Source: Owenia fusiformis
Taxonomy: Eukaryota > Annelida > Polychaeta > Sabellida > Oweniidae
Direction: 5' to 3'
DNA length: 64,000 nt
Assembly: GCA_903813345.2 (NCBI GenBank)
Contig: CAIIXF020000007.1
Coordinates: 34,194,538 to 34,258,537 of the forward strand
Numbering within the stretch: position 1 is the stretch's first letter; each line of letters begins with the position of its first letter. The translations under genes and the position numbers were made by a program. A model generated the notes under the pieces. That model had not been told where the DNA came from. It did no database searches and was given only the letters and a program-made list of their open reading frames with translations. Shown here piece after piece: positions 46,401 to 57,022 of the stretch.

Positions 46401-48054
46401 ATGCTATGATATTGCTATGTTATTTCAGTCATTAGGGTGTACAGTTTATGCTATGATATTGCTATGTTATTTCAGTCATTAGGGGGTACAGTTTATGCTA
46501 TGATGTACCTTGAGGGACCATTTGAGAAAATTCATCAACGAGGGGACAGTGTGGCTTTAGCAGTGCTCGGCTGCAACATTAGATACCCAGAAGAACAGAC
46601 TCAGTATGTATTTTTGGGCTAACACCTTATTATCTATTATCACTTTTGATATGACATTCTCCTTTATGTCATGTGAAAAAATGTTACTTTTAATCGATGA
46701 AGTTTTCATTTATTATAAACATGATATTGATATTAAATTTTACCGATTTAAACAGAGTACAACATTTCAAATTATAAGTCTAAGCACCCCAATCTGCAAC
46801 CCTTTTAAATTATGTTAGCTTAGATGCCTTTTCTCACCAGACAATCTGACAATCAGTGATGTCCTATTACAGGGTGGTCAAAAAAAATGGAAACCCTGCA
46901 TTTTCCTTATATCTTTGTCAATTTAAGGAATTACTCCCTGATATTTCACACATCTGTACATCATTCAATTTCCTACCACCCTACCATATTTCATGACCAT
47001 CAGACTGATAGTCACAATTTTACAGCACTTTGAATAACATGCTTCAGATTTGACCATTATCGCGCTGTAGGCAAAACAGCACAGTTGTCAATGAGCTGAA
47101 TGCATTCCTCAGCAGGTATGGCCTGAATGAAACAGATGATCTCACTTTTGAGGTTCGCAATTGTCCTGAGGTCATTCTCATATACTCTATCTCTGCCATA
47201 TCCTCACAGGTAGGGACATTTTAGACGATGAGTACAGGTTTCCCCACAACGCAATAGTGGCCACTGGGCATGTTCTTTAAAGTACTGTAACATTGTGACT
47301 ATCAATCTGATGGTCATGAAATAAGGTAGGCTGGTAGCAAATTGAATGATGTACAAAAGTGCAAAATATAAGGGAGTTATTCTTAAAAATAACAAAGATA
47401 TGAGGAAAATGGTAATAGGGTTTCCATTTTTTTTGACCACCCTGTATAATTGCTTATATAATAACTTACATTCCTTAGATATATCTTGAGACCAACTTAT
47501 GAACACGGTTTTGGCAATGTATTAAGAAAATCAACAGAACAAGGAACTGTCTGTATTGAACGCACGCAATTTTAGCTTTCCTCAATTGAAGGGAATTCCC
47601 AACAAGTGACTTGGAACTCAGGCAGTTAATAAGATTCAAAGCACAATTTTAGATTTATTTACAAATTTCCAACCATCCAGTTAATAATTCATTTCTGCAT
47701 ACAATCATGAAATTGACACCATAAATGTTTAAAACGTAGGAGTTGGTATCTGCCAGTTGGCAAGTAGATTGATAGACCTATTTTACATCTCCTAATGCAA
47801 ATATATATTGAGGGGGTACTGTACTCTAATGTGCTCCTATCAGACACTGCCTCTTTTAATATCATATTTACACTTATTCTTCAAGTAGTATGATCTTTTC
47901 CAGATATTCCTCTTCATTGGTTGACCTGATAAAGTCACTTCTAGCGGTTGACCCAACCCAGAGGCCATACATAGACTGGGTGCTACAACGATTAGACAAT
48001 GTCTCAAAAAACTCCAATAACTGTAACACGAAGTCAGCAACCAATGTGATTTGA
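40482..48054 (+). CDS. STK16: STK16-like Ser/Thr kinase (NAK family), 7 exons
   Basis: Exons 40482-40579, 41875-42127, 42374-42507, 42840-42960, 44236-44331, 46476-46603, 47904-48054; phases join, giving 326 residues (human 305). Landmarks: glycine loop EGGYSLVDLV (32-41), Lys53 in FALKRI, catalytic HRDIKPGN (161-168), DFG at 181-183 (DLG in human STK16), APE at 215-217, then DIWSLGGTVYAMM, GDSVALAV and LAVDPTQRP. The family is a Golgi-associated, N-myristoylated and palmitoylated kinase. The in-frame ATG at 40482 (good Kozak, MGLGKLVTQCIC) supplies Gly2 and nearby cysteines and is preferred over ATG 40470, which lacks Gly2. Exons 4 and 6 each gave rise to large tandem arrays in the adjoining introns. 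The partner and substrate cannot be read from sequence. Confidence 0.94.
41151..41750. mobile_element. MITE in STK16 intron 1
   Basis: The left end contains CCCGTTTTTGTACCATTCGTAG; the right end, reverse complemented, contains GCATTTTTGTACCGTTCGTAG. Internal ACGAATTCGTAA-like motifs recur in both orientations. Boundaries are good to about five bases. No clear target duplication and no coding frame. Confidence 0.6.
42961..44069. repeat. 85-bp tandem repeat copying STK16 exon 4 and its donor
   Basis: Thirteen units follow the true exon 4. Each repeats its last 70 or so bases (from TTATGGACTTTGGG or TTAATGGACTTTGG to GCATTACAA) plus a perfect donor CAA|GTAAGT, giving 14 donors in a row. One unit is 84 bp and matches exon 4 better at CTTATGG; the rest have CTTAATGG. 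Third-position variants (ACC/GCC, CACTTG/CGCTAG) mark sub-families. Reading past the first donor meets TAG within the first unit. Confidence 0.95.
44862..46475. repeat. 47-bp tandem repeat copying the STK16 exon 6 acceptor
   Basis: About 34 units, each with a pyrimidine tract and acceptor TTATTTCAG followed by TCATTAGGGTGTACAGTTTA and ATGCTATGATATTG, the first bases of exon 6. The last unit is the real acceptor and exon start. Every copy therefore presents a plausible 3' splice site. 47 is not a multiple of three. Confidence 0.95.
46870..47444. mobile_element. Mariner-type MITE, STK16 intron 6
   Basis: Ends CAGGGTGGTCAAAAAAAATG and the reverse complement of CATTTTTTTTGACCACCCTG, flanked by TA on each side. 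No transposase left. Related in end sequence to the element at 48846-49821. Confidence 0.85.
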
Positions 48055-48845
48055 TCGCTTTGATAGAGGCCATACATAGACTGGGTGTTCAGACAATATC
48101 TCAGTTAAAGGAATTCTAGGTGATAAAAATATTGCTTCTTGGGCAAGATCAAATGACTTTAACATATTCTTTACCCAACCTATTTTGTAATTTAACAATC
48201 AACACAAGTGTACATACCATATTTCAGCAGATTTCGAAAAAGTTCATAAAAATATTTTTTGATCGATAAAATCATAGATTATAAAACTGGAAGTGTCTTC
48301 CTTGAGGTCTGTGTGTAATATTTTAACTATTTCAAATGTTGCAATGGATTTGATTTTAAATGGTTCGTAATGATCTTCAAATGCTTACTAAGATTTATAT
48401 TTGGAATATTTTGACTTATCCGCTTCATAAAAACAACATTATCACCAGTTACTCGACTCGAAAATTCACTTCTGGTCTATATCGTAATAAAGATGAGCTA
48501 AAAGTTGTCATGAATATCTTTCAATCCTCAATCTAAATATGACTTTTCAAGGTTCAATAGATGACTTTGAATGGACTCATGCATAGTTCGAAAATAGAAT
48601 CATCAGTGAAGGTTTTAAACCATGAAATCGACTCTAAAGCCTGAAAAAATCTTTTTGAACCATTTTGTCGGCTGTATGTTACAATGTGCCTTTAATACCT
48701 GACTCCGATAACTGACATTCAGCAACCAATGTCCTTTGATGGTACTCTTACATGATGGAGGCGTATACTCAATTTTGAGAAGTAGATCTGCAATTCCAAT
48801 GAAGAATCCTTTGGAGAACCATTATATTACACCATGGCAAACATA
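48055..48845. other. STK16 3' flank
   Basis: No gene. A 46-bp partial duplicate of the last exon lies at about 48062-48107 (GAGGCCATACATAGACTGGG again), immediately after the stop. The rest is AT-rich and probably 3' UTR or intergenic. Confidence 0.45.
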
Positions 48846-49821
48846 CAGGGTGACCAAAAAAAACTGGAACCCACTTAAGTCTTAATTACTTCGTCAATGA
48901 TGCATATTGAGCTTAGTTATTTGGTAAATCTATAGTCAACTGAATGTATGACAAGATGTTAAAGTTTTAGCATTATAGCCCAATTAGTCTCCAAATGAGG
49001 CACGATTAGATAATGTGCTTCAAATGTGCACCACAACGTTGGATGCAGAGCTGTATTCTTCTTGCAAAATTGTCAATGACCCGACTGCATTAATCTCTGT
49101 CTATCTCTCTAATTAGTCTTCCAATGTTGAGTTTGAGGTCATCAATGGTCAGTGGACTATCTGTATACACATTTTTCTTGAGATACCCCCACAGATAAAG
49201 ATCTGGGGGGTTCAATCAGGGGAGTGGGGGGGGGCAGATGTGGCGGGTATGGTGACTGATTAATTGATCGCCAAAGTGAGCCTGAAGCCATCGAATGGAC
49301 TCATTTGAGGTGTGGGGTGTGGCACCATCTTGTTGGAACCATTGCTGGTCCCTTTTCAAGTCACGTCGTCTACCCAGCGCTCTCTGAAACGTTTGAACGT
49401 TAGGGATGTAATGTTCTGAGTTGACTGTTGAGTTGTCTTGAGTTCTGACAGACCTCTCTCTCCCCGAATAGGTTGGTTTACCATCACTTATCTTCTTTGT
49501 TGGTTTTACAGTTCCTTCTGAATCAAACTTCTGTATAAACCTAAAGATCTGTGACTTGCAAGGGGCTCTTCTTGCCCTGTGATCTCTCATATAGGCAGTT
49601 TGTGTCTCTTTATACGATTTTGTCTCGATATACTTTCTCACAATATAAGTATTTTCTTCTGTCGTCCATGGCATGATTAATATCAAAGCTACAGTACTCA
49701 TTATTGTGTCATTTTGTCATGCATTCAGTCTAGTTTCTACCCTGAAGAAATGAAGACTGTAGGTATAATACTTTCTGAGAAATTTGATGATTTATGGGTT
49801 CCAGTTTTTTTTGTCACCCTG
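48846..49821 (-). mobile_element. Internally deleted mariner/Tc1-like transposon
   Basis: Ends CAGGGTGACCAAAAAAAACTG with an inverted partner ending CACCCTG, flanked by TA (48844-48845, 49822-49823). At 976 bp it is shorter than a full mariner. It carries a broken transposase on the minus strand. Confidence 0.85.
48990..49701 (-). pseudogene. Mariner-like transposase remnant
   Basis: Starts at 49701 with an N-terminal helix-turn-helix (PWTTEENTYIVRKYIETKSY). After a central deletion it resumes in the catalytic domain at RALGRRRDLKRDQQWFQQDG and ATPHT. The frame breaks in a C/G run near 49217, continues as PDLYLWGYLKKNVYTDSP in another frame and meets a stop in ..IREIDRD. The first catalytic Asp region is missing. 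Not functional. Confidence 0.85.
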
Positions 49822-49823
49822 TA

Positions 49824-50837
49824 CTTAATGTCTTTACATGTAATTTGAAGGCAGTTAGGAGATGGATATTAATGGAATAAGTAGATGGGAGAACTAAACC
49901 TAAGGTAGAAATATTATATGCATGTTATGTATGTGACTAGTCAGATCATACGTTTATTTGAAAATGCATGGATATGTGAAAGGGGATGTGAACAGTGCTT
50001 GTATATTAAATTATACGTAAAATTAGATTTATTTTAAAACAAAAAATAAAAAACATTAATTTATTAGTGAAAGAATGGTTGTGTTCTGTTCTCTTTGGTG
50101 GGGAATAAATTGTACATAATAATTTGTCAAATTGAAGAGACAAGAAAAATCTCCAGTTATTCATCAAAGAATGAGAGTTGGAAGATAGAATCAGAGAGTT
50201 TGACACAGTCAAGTAATATTAGAAATCTTAAATAAAAATGATGTTCATTGATGTTATAATCAAAATAAAAGGTCCTCTATGCATAACATGTACATTATGG
50301 AAAAAATATGTACAAAATATTTGTGCAAGTATAAGATATGAATTGCATTTTTAGAAAATAGGTAGTATTGTAGAGAGGTCCCAGTTTTATTTAATTCTGC
50401 TGAAAACCTAAATTATACATGTACAGTGTATATGCATTCAAGATATTTCATTGGACTTTGCAGAGATAATTTTATATATCTGAGCATAATAGGCATTCTA
50501 AAATATATCTATAGTGAACTGTATATTGAAAAATAATAGAAGAAAGATATTGTCTCAATTTTCTAATAATTTGGCCCAAAATAGATCAGCTAGTCCTGCA
50601 ATATGAAATGTAGATGGCATGAATGATCCCGAGCAAAGTGATATCAAAGAGGGAATATGTTAGGGTTGGATCTAGAAATTGACAGGGTGGCAAAAATCCA
50701 TTGTAATGGTAATAAGACCCCACTCCCTGACCTAGCAATTTCTAATTGAACGTCACTGGGATGAAAAAACAAATTTCCACAATTTCTATGTTCACTTAAT
50801 ATATTATACTATTCTGAATACACAATCCCAGAGGACT
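49824..50837. other. Intergenic, no gene seen
   Basis: AT-rich DNA between the mariner remnant and the 32-bp array. The minus-strand frame at 50006-50212 has no motif. Possibly 3' UTR of the receptor gene on the minus strand. Confidence 0.35.
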
Positions 50838-51455
50838 ATTCTCCTGTTATATATTTTCATTTGAAGGCTATTGTCCTGACTCCTGTTATATATTTCCATA
50901 TAAAGGCTATTGTCCTGTTATATATTTTCATATTAAGGCTATTTTCCTGTTATAAATTTTCATATTGAGGCTATTGTCCTGTTTTATATTTTCATATGAA
51001 TGCTATTGTCCTGTTTTATATTTTCATAGTAAGGCTATCGTCCTGTTATATATTTTCATATTAAGGCTATTGTTCTGTTTTACATTTTCATATTAAGGCT
51101 ATTGTCCTATTTTATATTTTCATATTAAGGCTATTGTCCTGTTATATATTTTCATATTAAGGCTATTGTCCTGTTATATATTTTCATATTAAGGCTATTG
51201 TCCTGTTTTATATTTTCATATTAAGGCTATTGTCCTACTTTATATTTTCATATTAAGGCTATTGTCCTGTTTTATATTTTTATATTAAGGCTATTGTCCT
51301 ATTTTATATTTTCATATTAAGGCTATTGTCGATGTCCTGTTTTATATTTTCATATTAAGGCTATTGTCCTGTTATATATTTTCATATTAAGGCTATTGTC
51401 CTATTTTATATTTTCATATTAAGGCTAATTGTCCTGTTATATATTTTCATATGAT
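50838..51455. repeat. 32-bp minisatellite starting at the receptor-gene stop codon
   Basis: About 18 copies of a 32-bp unit (plus strand TATTAAGGCTATTGTCCTGT then TATATATTTTCA). On the minus strand each unit repeats the last codons and stop of the gene, ATATGAAAATATATAA. Some copies have TTTTATATTTT instead. The array therefore overlaps the coding end and forms much of the 3' UTR. Confidence 0.88.
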
Positions 51456-54400
51456 GTAGACTTTCCTTTAACCTTGGATACAACAAATCTTCCCCCATCC
51501 TGAAAATAATGGTAAAGTTGATCAAAACATGACATATTTTAAGTGACAAAGCTATAACAGTGTCACTGGCCCCCACCTGCTTATAAAGACATTACTTCCA
51601 TAGAGGAAATTTTTTCATAATTATCACCAACAAAGAGGTTGATTTATATCCAAATATTTTACCCATATGTAAACAGTAACATCCGGTTACTGAAAACCTA
51701 GTCAGTAATTAATAAATCTATCCATCCAGCAGCTCCAATAATTGAGTAAGAATTCCTCACTTCAGCAACACAACACAACTAAGATGTTATGAAATTTGCT
51801 AGATAACATCCTGGTTGCTTAAATGATTATTGGAGCTGCTGGATGGATAGATTTATTAGTGACTGATGAGCTTTTCAGTAACCGGATGTTACTGTTTACA
51901 TATGGGTAAAATATTTGGATACAAATCGACCTCATCCTTGGTGAAAATGATCAAAACAACAATTTCCTCCAACGGAAGTTCATCCATTTTGAAACCAAGT
52001 GGGGACAAGTGAGTGTATACAATTCTTTCAGAAACAAAACTTTTGTATCAAATACATGACTCAGTTTATAATGCTTGTATCATTTTCAGGTAGTTTTACT
52101 GGAATGTATTTAGTAATTTGTGAGAGTATATATTTGAAAACAAGTTGGCATGTATTCTTTGGAACTGCAAAATCAGTTCATACAGTGAGCCACAAGTGCT
52201 CAAGTAGTTAATAAAACTAACCTTGACCATAAGAGGTAGTTCTTTCCAGAAGCCCACATTGGGAACGAGTTCAGCACCCTCTTTGCCTCTGAACTTCATG
52301 AATGCAATTCCTCCAATGAGGTATATTACTAATACAACTATAAATCTGAAACATTAAAGATTGTTAATGAAAATATTATTTAGGGAAGGCTATGCTCAAA
52401 TACTTGTTATAGTACATGTAATAGTATATTACTACTATTTGTTATATATGCAAGGCCTAGGGATTTCTTATGCATTAAAGTTTTAAAGTACAATTAAAGC
52501 TCTTAGATTTAGATCTTTATTTAAACTCTCATTGTTAAAATTTATCTGTATGAAATTGTCATTGATATATAATGTATGCATTTTCCATTCAAAATGGCCA
52601 CTTTAACAGTTTGTTGGTCGACAAATAATTGTTTAGGTAGATTTATCCGGGCAAAATTCCATTTCAAAATAAAGATTGTTACAATAAGTTCAAAATACTC
52701 ACATTATACAGAGAATAGTTCCAATGCTGATACCTCCTGGGGTGCTAGGACCTGGGCTGGGTCGAGGGGTGGTAACTGGGGGTGGGGGAGCACCCTGGGG
52801 ACAGGCGTACTTGCTCTCTATTGCCATGTACTGAAAGTTTCCAAAAATATGAGTTTGCTTATTTTTTTTAAACTTTAAAATGTTGAATTGTTTAAATATT
52901 TGGTTTTATTTTATTTTTTAATATTTGTAGAGCCAGGAGGGGACTTGTACAATATACTCAAATAGTATGTTAGGCTGGGAAGGGAGTTGTACAATGTATT
53001 AAAATATTATGTAGAGCCAAGAGGGGACTTGTACAATGTACTCAAATATTTTGTAGAGCCAGGAGGGTACTTGTACAATGTATTAAAATATTATCTAGAG
53101 CCAGGAGGGGACTTGTACAATGTATTAAAATATTATCTAGAGCCAGGAGGGGACTTGTTCAATCTACTCAAATATTTAGTATAGCCAGGAGGGGACTTGT
53201 ACAATGTACTCAAATATTTTGTAGAGCCAGGAGGGTACTTGTACAATGTATTAAAATATTATCTAGAGCCAGGAGGGGACTTGTACAATGTATTAAAATA
53301 TTATGTAGAGCCAGGAGGGGACTTGTACAATGTACTCAAATATTTTGTAGAGCCAGGAGGGTACTTGTACAATGTATTAAAATATTATCTAGAGCCAGGA
53401 GGGGACTTGTACAATGTATTAAAATATTATCTAGAGCCAGGAGGGTACTTGTACAATGTATTAAAATATTATCTAGAGCCAGGAGGGGACTTATACAATG
53501 TATTAAAATATTATCTAGAGCCAGGAGGGGACTTGTTCAATGTACTCAAATATTATGTAGAGCCTGGAGGGGACTTGTACAATGTACTCAAATAGCATGT
53601 AGAGCTGGGAAGGGACTTGTACAATGTATTAAAATATTATCTAAAGCCATGAGGAGACTTGTACAATGTACTCAAATATTTTGTATAGCAAGGAGAGGAC
53701 TTACTCAAATATTATGGTGCAGAGCCAGGAGAGAACTTGTACAATGTTCTCACTCATTCTGTAGAGGTAGAAGGGGAGTTGCACAATGTACTCACTCATT
53801 CTGTAGAGGTAGAAGGGGAGTTGCACAATGTACTCAAATATTATGTAGAGGCAGAAGGGGATTTGTACAATGTACTCAAATATTATGTAGTGACAGGAGA
53901 GGACTTGTAAAATGTACTCACATATTGTGCTGAGGCTGGAGGTGACTCCCCTGTGGCTGTAAACTGTTTATCAATATCTTTATTACAGATCAGTTGCACA
54001 TATGATGTCCTAAAATATAGTTGAAATAGTATTATACATTATGAAAAACATGTAAATATGCCAATCAGTTGTTAATTTGTTTGTTTTTGTTTTGTTTGTT
54101 AAGACACTGTTGCGCAACTGAAAATTCTGTTCCATTATCATTTCCATTAAATATATATCAACAAATTATATTATATTATAAGATACACAAGTCTAAATTG
54201 CGAAGAGAGTAATAGATAAATTGCATCACAGTCCTGGTTTAGATGATTATGTACTTCTACTTAATTTGGCAACCGTTTTTATTAGGCAGATCAGCCTTAT
54301 TGTTAAAGTCCACCAAATTAAGTCCCCACCAAATTAGCCAGTAATTTTACATGTTTTAGTACCATGTAAATTAATGCCATTAGCACATGGTAATATTGCA

Positions 54401-57022
54401 AGTCTGCCAAATTAAGTAGTCACCAAATTAAATAGAAGTACAGTACCTGAAATGAATAATGTGTTATGAACAATTAAACATAACCCTTAAATAGCTGTAG
54501 AATGAATAGGTTATGCTTCTTAAAGTGCCTTATAGAGGTTGTTGTTTCTTGCTGTACATGTGATAATAGTGCAATTTGGGATTGTTAATTTAGGAAAATG
54601 TATTTTTCTGGCAATAAGGGAAAGAACATATGTTTCTCCAAAGCACCATCCTCCTTCACATTGCCTATAAGCTGCTAATACTGAATTGAAGACGGTGAAA
54701 TAGACTTTTCTGTACCTGAGAGTATTGGAGCCTAGTGTATCTGCAGTGTAACGTATTTGGAGGCCTTTGGTTTGGTCAGTCATGAATGTTGCAGATTCCT
54801 GGGTGCCTAGGCTGAAGAAGGCACCCCCTCCCTGCACCTGGCATACCTACAACCAATGAGCACCCTGGGATTGTGTTCACTATAGGAGGGGACCGGAGAT
54901 TTAGAATGTAGGATCCGCTTATTATACCAAAGTGAATTGCACTATTATTGGGTACTTTGATACTCCTGTCAACATACACTAAGAGGTGGGGGAGAAGGTA
55001 ACACTAAGTGCATTGTTTTGTGTGATACTATAGATGCAAGCACACATATCCACAAAGTAGGAGCAAAAGTTGATGGATCTATCATAGGAGGTTGAAAAGG
55101 GGAGTTTGATCAAGTCTGATAATACTACAGACTCAATGGATTGGTATTTTCATGTAGTCTTATTACTACTACTATCTCTGAATGGATATCCATTACGTTT
55201 ATTGCAATTTCTGAATTAAAATCCATTAAGTTTAATTGTAATATCAGAGACATCCATCAAGTTTATTGCAATTCCTGAATATATCTAGGCTACCAATTTT
55301 ATTGCAATTTTTGAATATACAGTATAACCAATAAGTTTATTGCAATTTCTGAATAGATATCCATTGAATTTGTTGCAATCTCTGAAAAGATATCCATCAA
55401 GTGTATTGCAATCTCAGAATAGATTTCCATCAATTTTTCTCAGAATGGATATCTATCAAGCGTATTGTAATCTTTGAATAGATATCCACCAAGTATATTG
55501 TGATCCCTAAATAGATATCCATTAAGTATATTGCAATCTCTGAACAGACTTCCATCTATTGCATTCTCTGAATAAATATTCATTGAATTTATTGCAATAT
55601 ATGAATAGATATCAATCAAGTGTATTGCAATCTCTGAATAGATATCAATCAAGTGTATTAATGTGTGAAGTTATAAAGCTACAATATGGTGTGTTGCTGG
55701 CAAGGAATATCATATTGCTGGAACTATAAAGTAATGCATGTTACCTAACAACATTTCTACCAGATGGATCTACTGTATCAGCACTGTATTGTATTTCAAG
55801 TCCCCTGATTTCATCTGTGATAAACTGAGCAGATTCTTGTGTGCCAAGGTTATATTGGATAAGCACCCCTCCCGCAGTAGTTTGGCAAGCCTATTAAAGC
55901 AGAAGCATGCAGGTCAGCTAGTTGATATTTCAGCATTTTATTGTCCTTTTAAGCATGCAGGGTGATCTGTTTTGGGGGCTTTCATTGATATAATGAACAG
56001 AAACAGAAAGGGTTTTAATAGCCTTGATAAAAATATTACACATTATTTTTCATTCATGAGTAATTTTCCAGTAATTTTCACTTTTGTAGAGTATTTCAGC
56101 TCAATGTATGTAATAAAGGTTTTAAATATACAAATGTACAGAAATGTATGACAAATTGTCATTATATGTAATTTTATGCCAAGGCTACTAGATCATTTGT
56201 TTTAAGGACTTATGAAGAAGTGGTCACTTGCAATTTTTCAGTTAACCAAGGTTTAAATGAGAGTCTCAGAGTTTTTAACTATAAGATACAGGACATTTTC
56301 AACAAATTATATAATATGTGTATGCATTTTCTTACGATTTACGAAATATTAAACTAATACTGTTTAAAGGATCAATGAATGTTATACATTTGAACTTTTA
56401 TAAGTTTTCCCCTCTTATATATAAGATGATTTGTTAAAAGGATTTACCGCCACATTTTGAACAGAACCCTCATTGAAGTTATAACATGGATTCCACGAGA
56501 ATAGATCTATGGTCCCTGGTGCTGGTTGATCACGAAACCTGGAAAAGACATTAGTTTATTCATATTTATTTCATATTGTTGAATTTATCTGAAAAGTAAA
56601 TTGGAATTCCATCTATAATGAAACAAACCTATTGCAAGCCTATCTATGTGACTGTGACAATTGACAGTCAATATCACATAAGGATCATTCAGTAAAAGGT
56701 TCTTAAGTGGAACTTTTAAAACTTTATCTAGATAACCTGACATGAAAATAAAGAAAAACTTGATGTAATCAATTTGGATGATACTTGAACATCATGTAAG
56801 AATATCCTAAGTGACAGATCATACTTACGCTGGATTATTATGATCATTACTAGCAAGAGGTGATAAGTCTATTGTCCCTTGAGGTGTCTCGCATTTGCAG
56901 GAATTGCTTTGTGATGTGCATTGTATCATTTGAGGAGGCCCCTGGCCATTTATGTATGTTATATATCCTATTATAAATAATGAGATTTTTAAGAGATCTG
57001 AAAGAGAAGTTACTCCTGCCAT
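51437..57022 (-). CDS. Cation-dependent mannose-6-phosphate-receptor-like protein (copy A)
   Basis: Minus-strand exons: 56829-57022, 56448-56538, 55745-55890, 53922-54009, 52703-52830, 52222-52345, 51437-51499; 834 nt, 277 residues, the length of human M6PR. ATG 57022 (ACAATGG context) starts a signal peptide of about 26 residues. The luminal part resembles an MRH domain; by alignment the four sugar-contacting residues appear as Gln107 (GGVLIQY), Arg144 (made at a splice junction), Glu165 and Tyr173/174. A Pro-rich stalk precedes one membrane segment (TILCIIFIVVLVIYLIGG). The tail holds GAELVPNVGFWKELP, matching the family's GIEQIPHVAFWQDL, and ends SYENI, a YxxI sorting signal. Likely role: sorting of phosphomannosyl cargo between Golgi and endosomes. 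The family call is from memory; a related MRH receptor is possible. Confidence 0.82.
51592..51981. repeat. Long fold-back in the last intron of the receptor gene
   Basis: Arms of about 150 bp. The left arm includes ATCCAAATATTTTACCCATA, AACATCCGGTTACTGAAAA and CATCCAGCAGCTCCAATAAT; the right arm is its reverse complement with a few mismatches. A short unique centre lies at about 51755-51820. Probably a fold-back MITE; no target duplication found. Confidence 0.8.
52925..53915. repeat. 42-bp minisatellite next to a receptor-gene donor
   Basis: About 23 units with GAGCCAGGAGGGGACTTGTA then CAATGTA..CAAATATTATGTA. It fills the intron right up to the exon at 53922-54009. On the minus strand the real donor reads ATAT|GTGAGTACATTTTACAAG and the unit reads ATATTTGAGTACATTGTACAAG, so the donor sequence was the seed but most copies have lost the GT. 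Copies near 53740-53800 retain GTGAGT. Confidence 0.88.
54251..54441. mobile_element. Small MITE in the receptor gene
   Basis: Inverted ends TGTACTTCTACTTAATTTGG and the reverse complement of CCAAATTAAATAGAAGTACA. Further CCAAATTAAG/CTTAATTTGG motifs lie inside. Similar CCAAATTAA phrases occur at 44340-44690 in STK16 intron 5, probably a relative. Confidence 0.55.
54716..54846 (-). CDS. Duplicated MRH exon of the receptor gene (alternative exon 3)
   Basis: 131 nt with acceptor TTGTAG|GTATGCC and donor CTCAG|GTACAG, phase 0 in and phase 2 out, the same as exon 55745-55890. It encodes VCQVQGGGAFFSLGTQESAT and ..TKGLQIRYTADT, clearly homologous to ACQTTAGGVLIQYNLGTQES and ..IRGLEIQYSADT. Using it in place of exon 3 gives 272 residues; using both also keeps phase only if a junction were different, so the two are best read as mutually exclusive. 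The Gln of the sugar site is not present in this version. Confidence 0.72.
55141..55670. repeat. Diverged 33-bp minisatellite between the two duplicate exons
   Basis: About 16 units with TTGCAATCTCTGAATAGATA then TCCATCAAGTGTA, each differing at several positions, so older than the other arrays. It lies in the intron between the duplicated exons and does not touch an exon edge (75 bases from exon 55745). Confidence 0.8.

Noticed and set aside
53197-53933. Repeat protein YNVLKYYLEPGGDL
   Set aside because: It is the 42-bp intronic array on the strand opposite to the gene; no start, no splice support.
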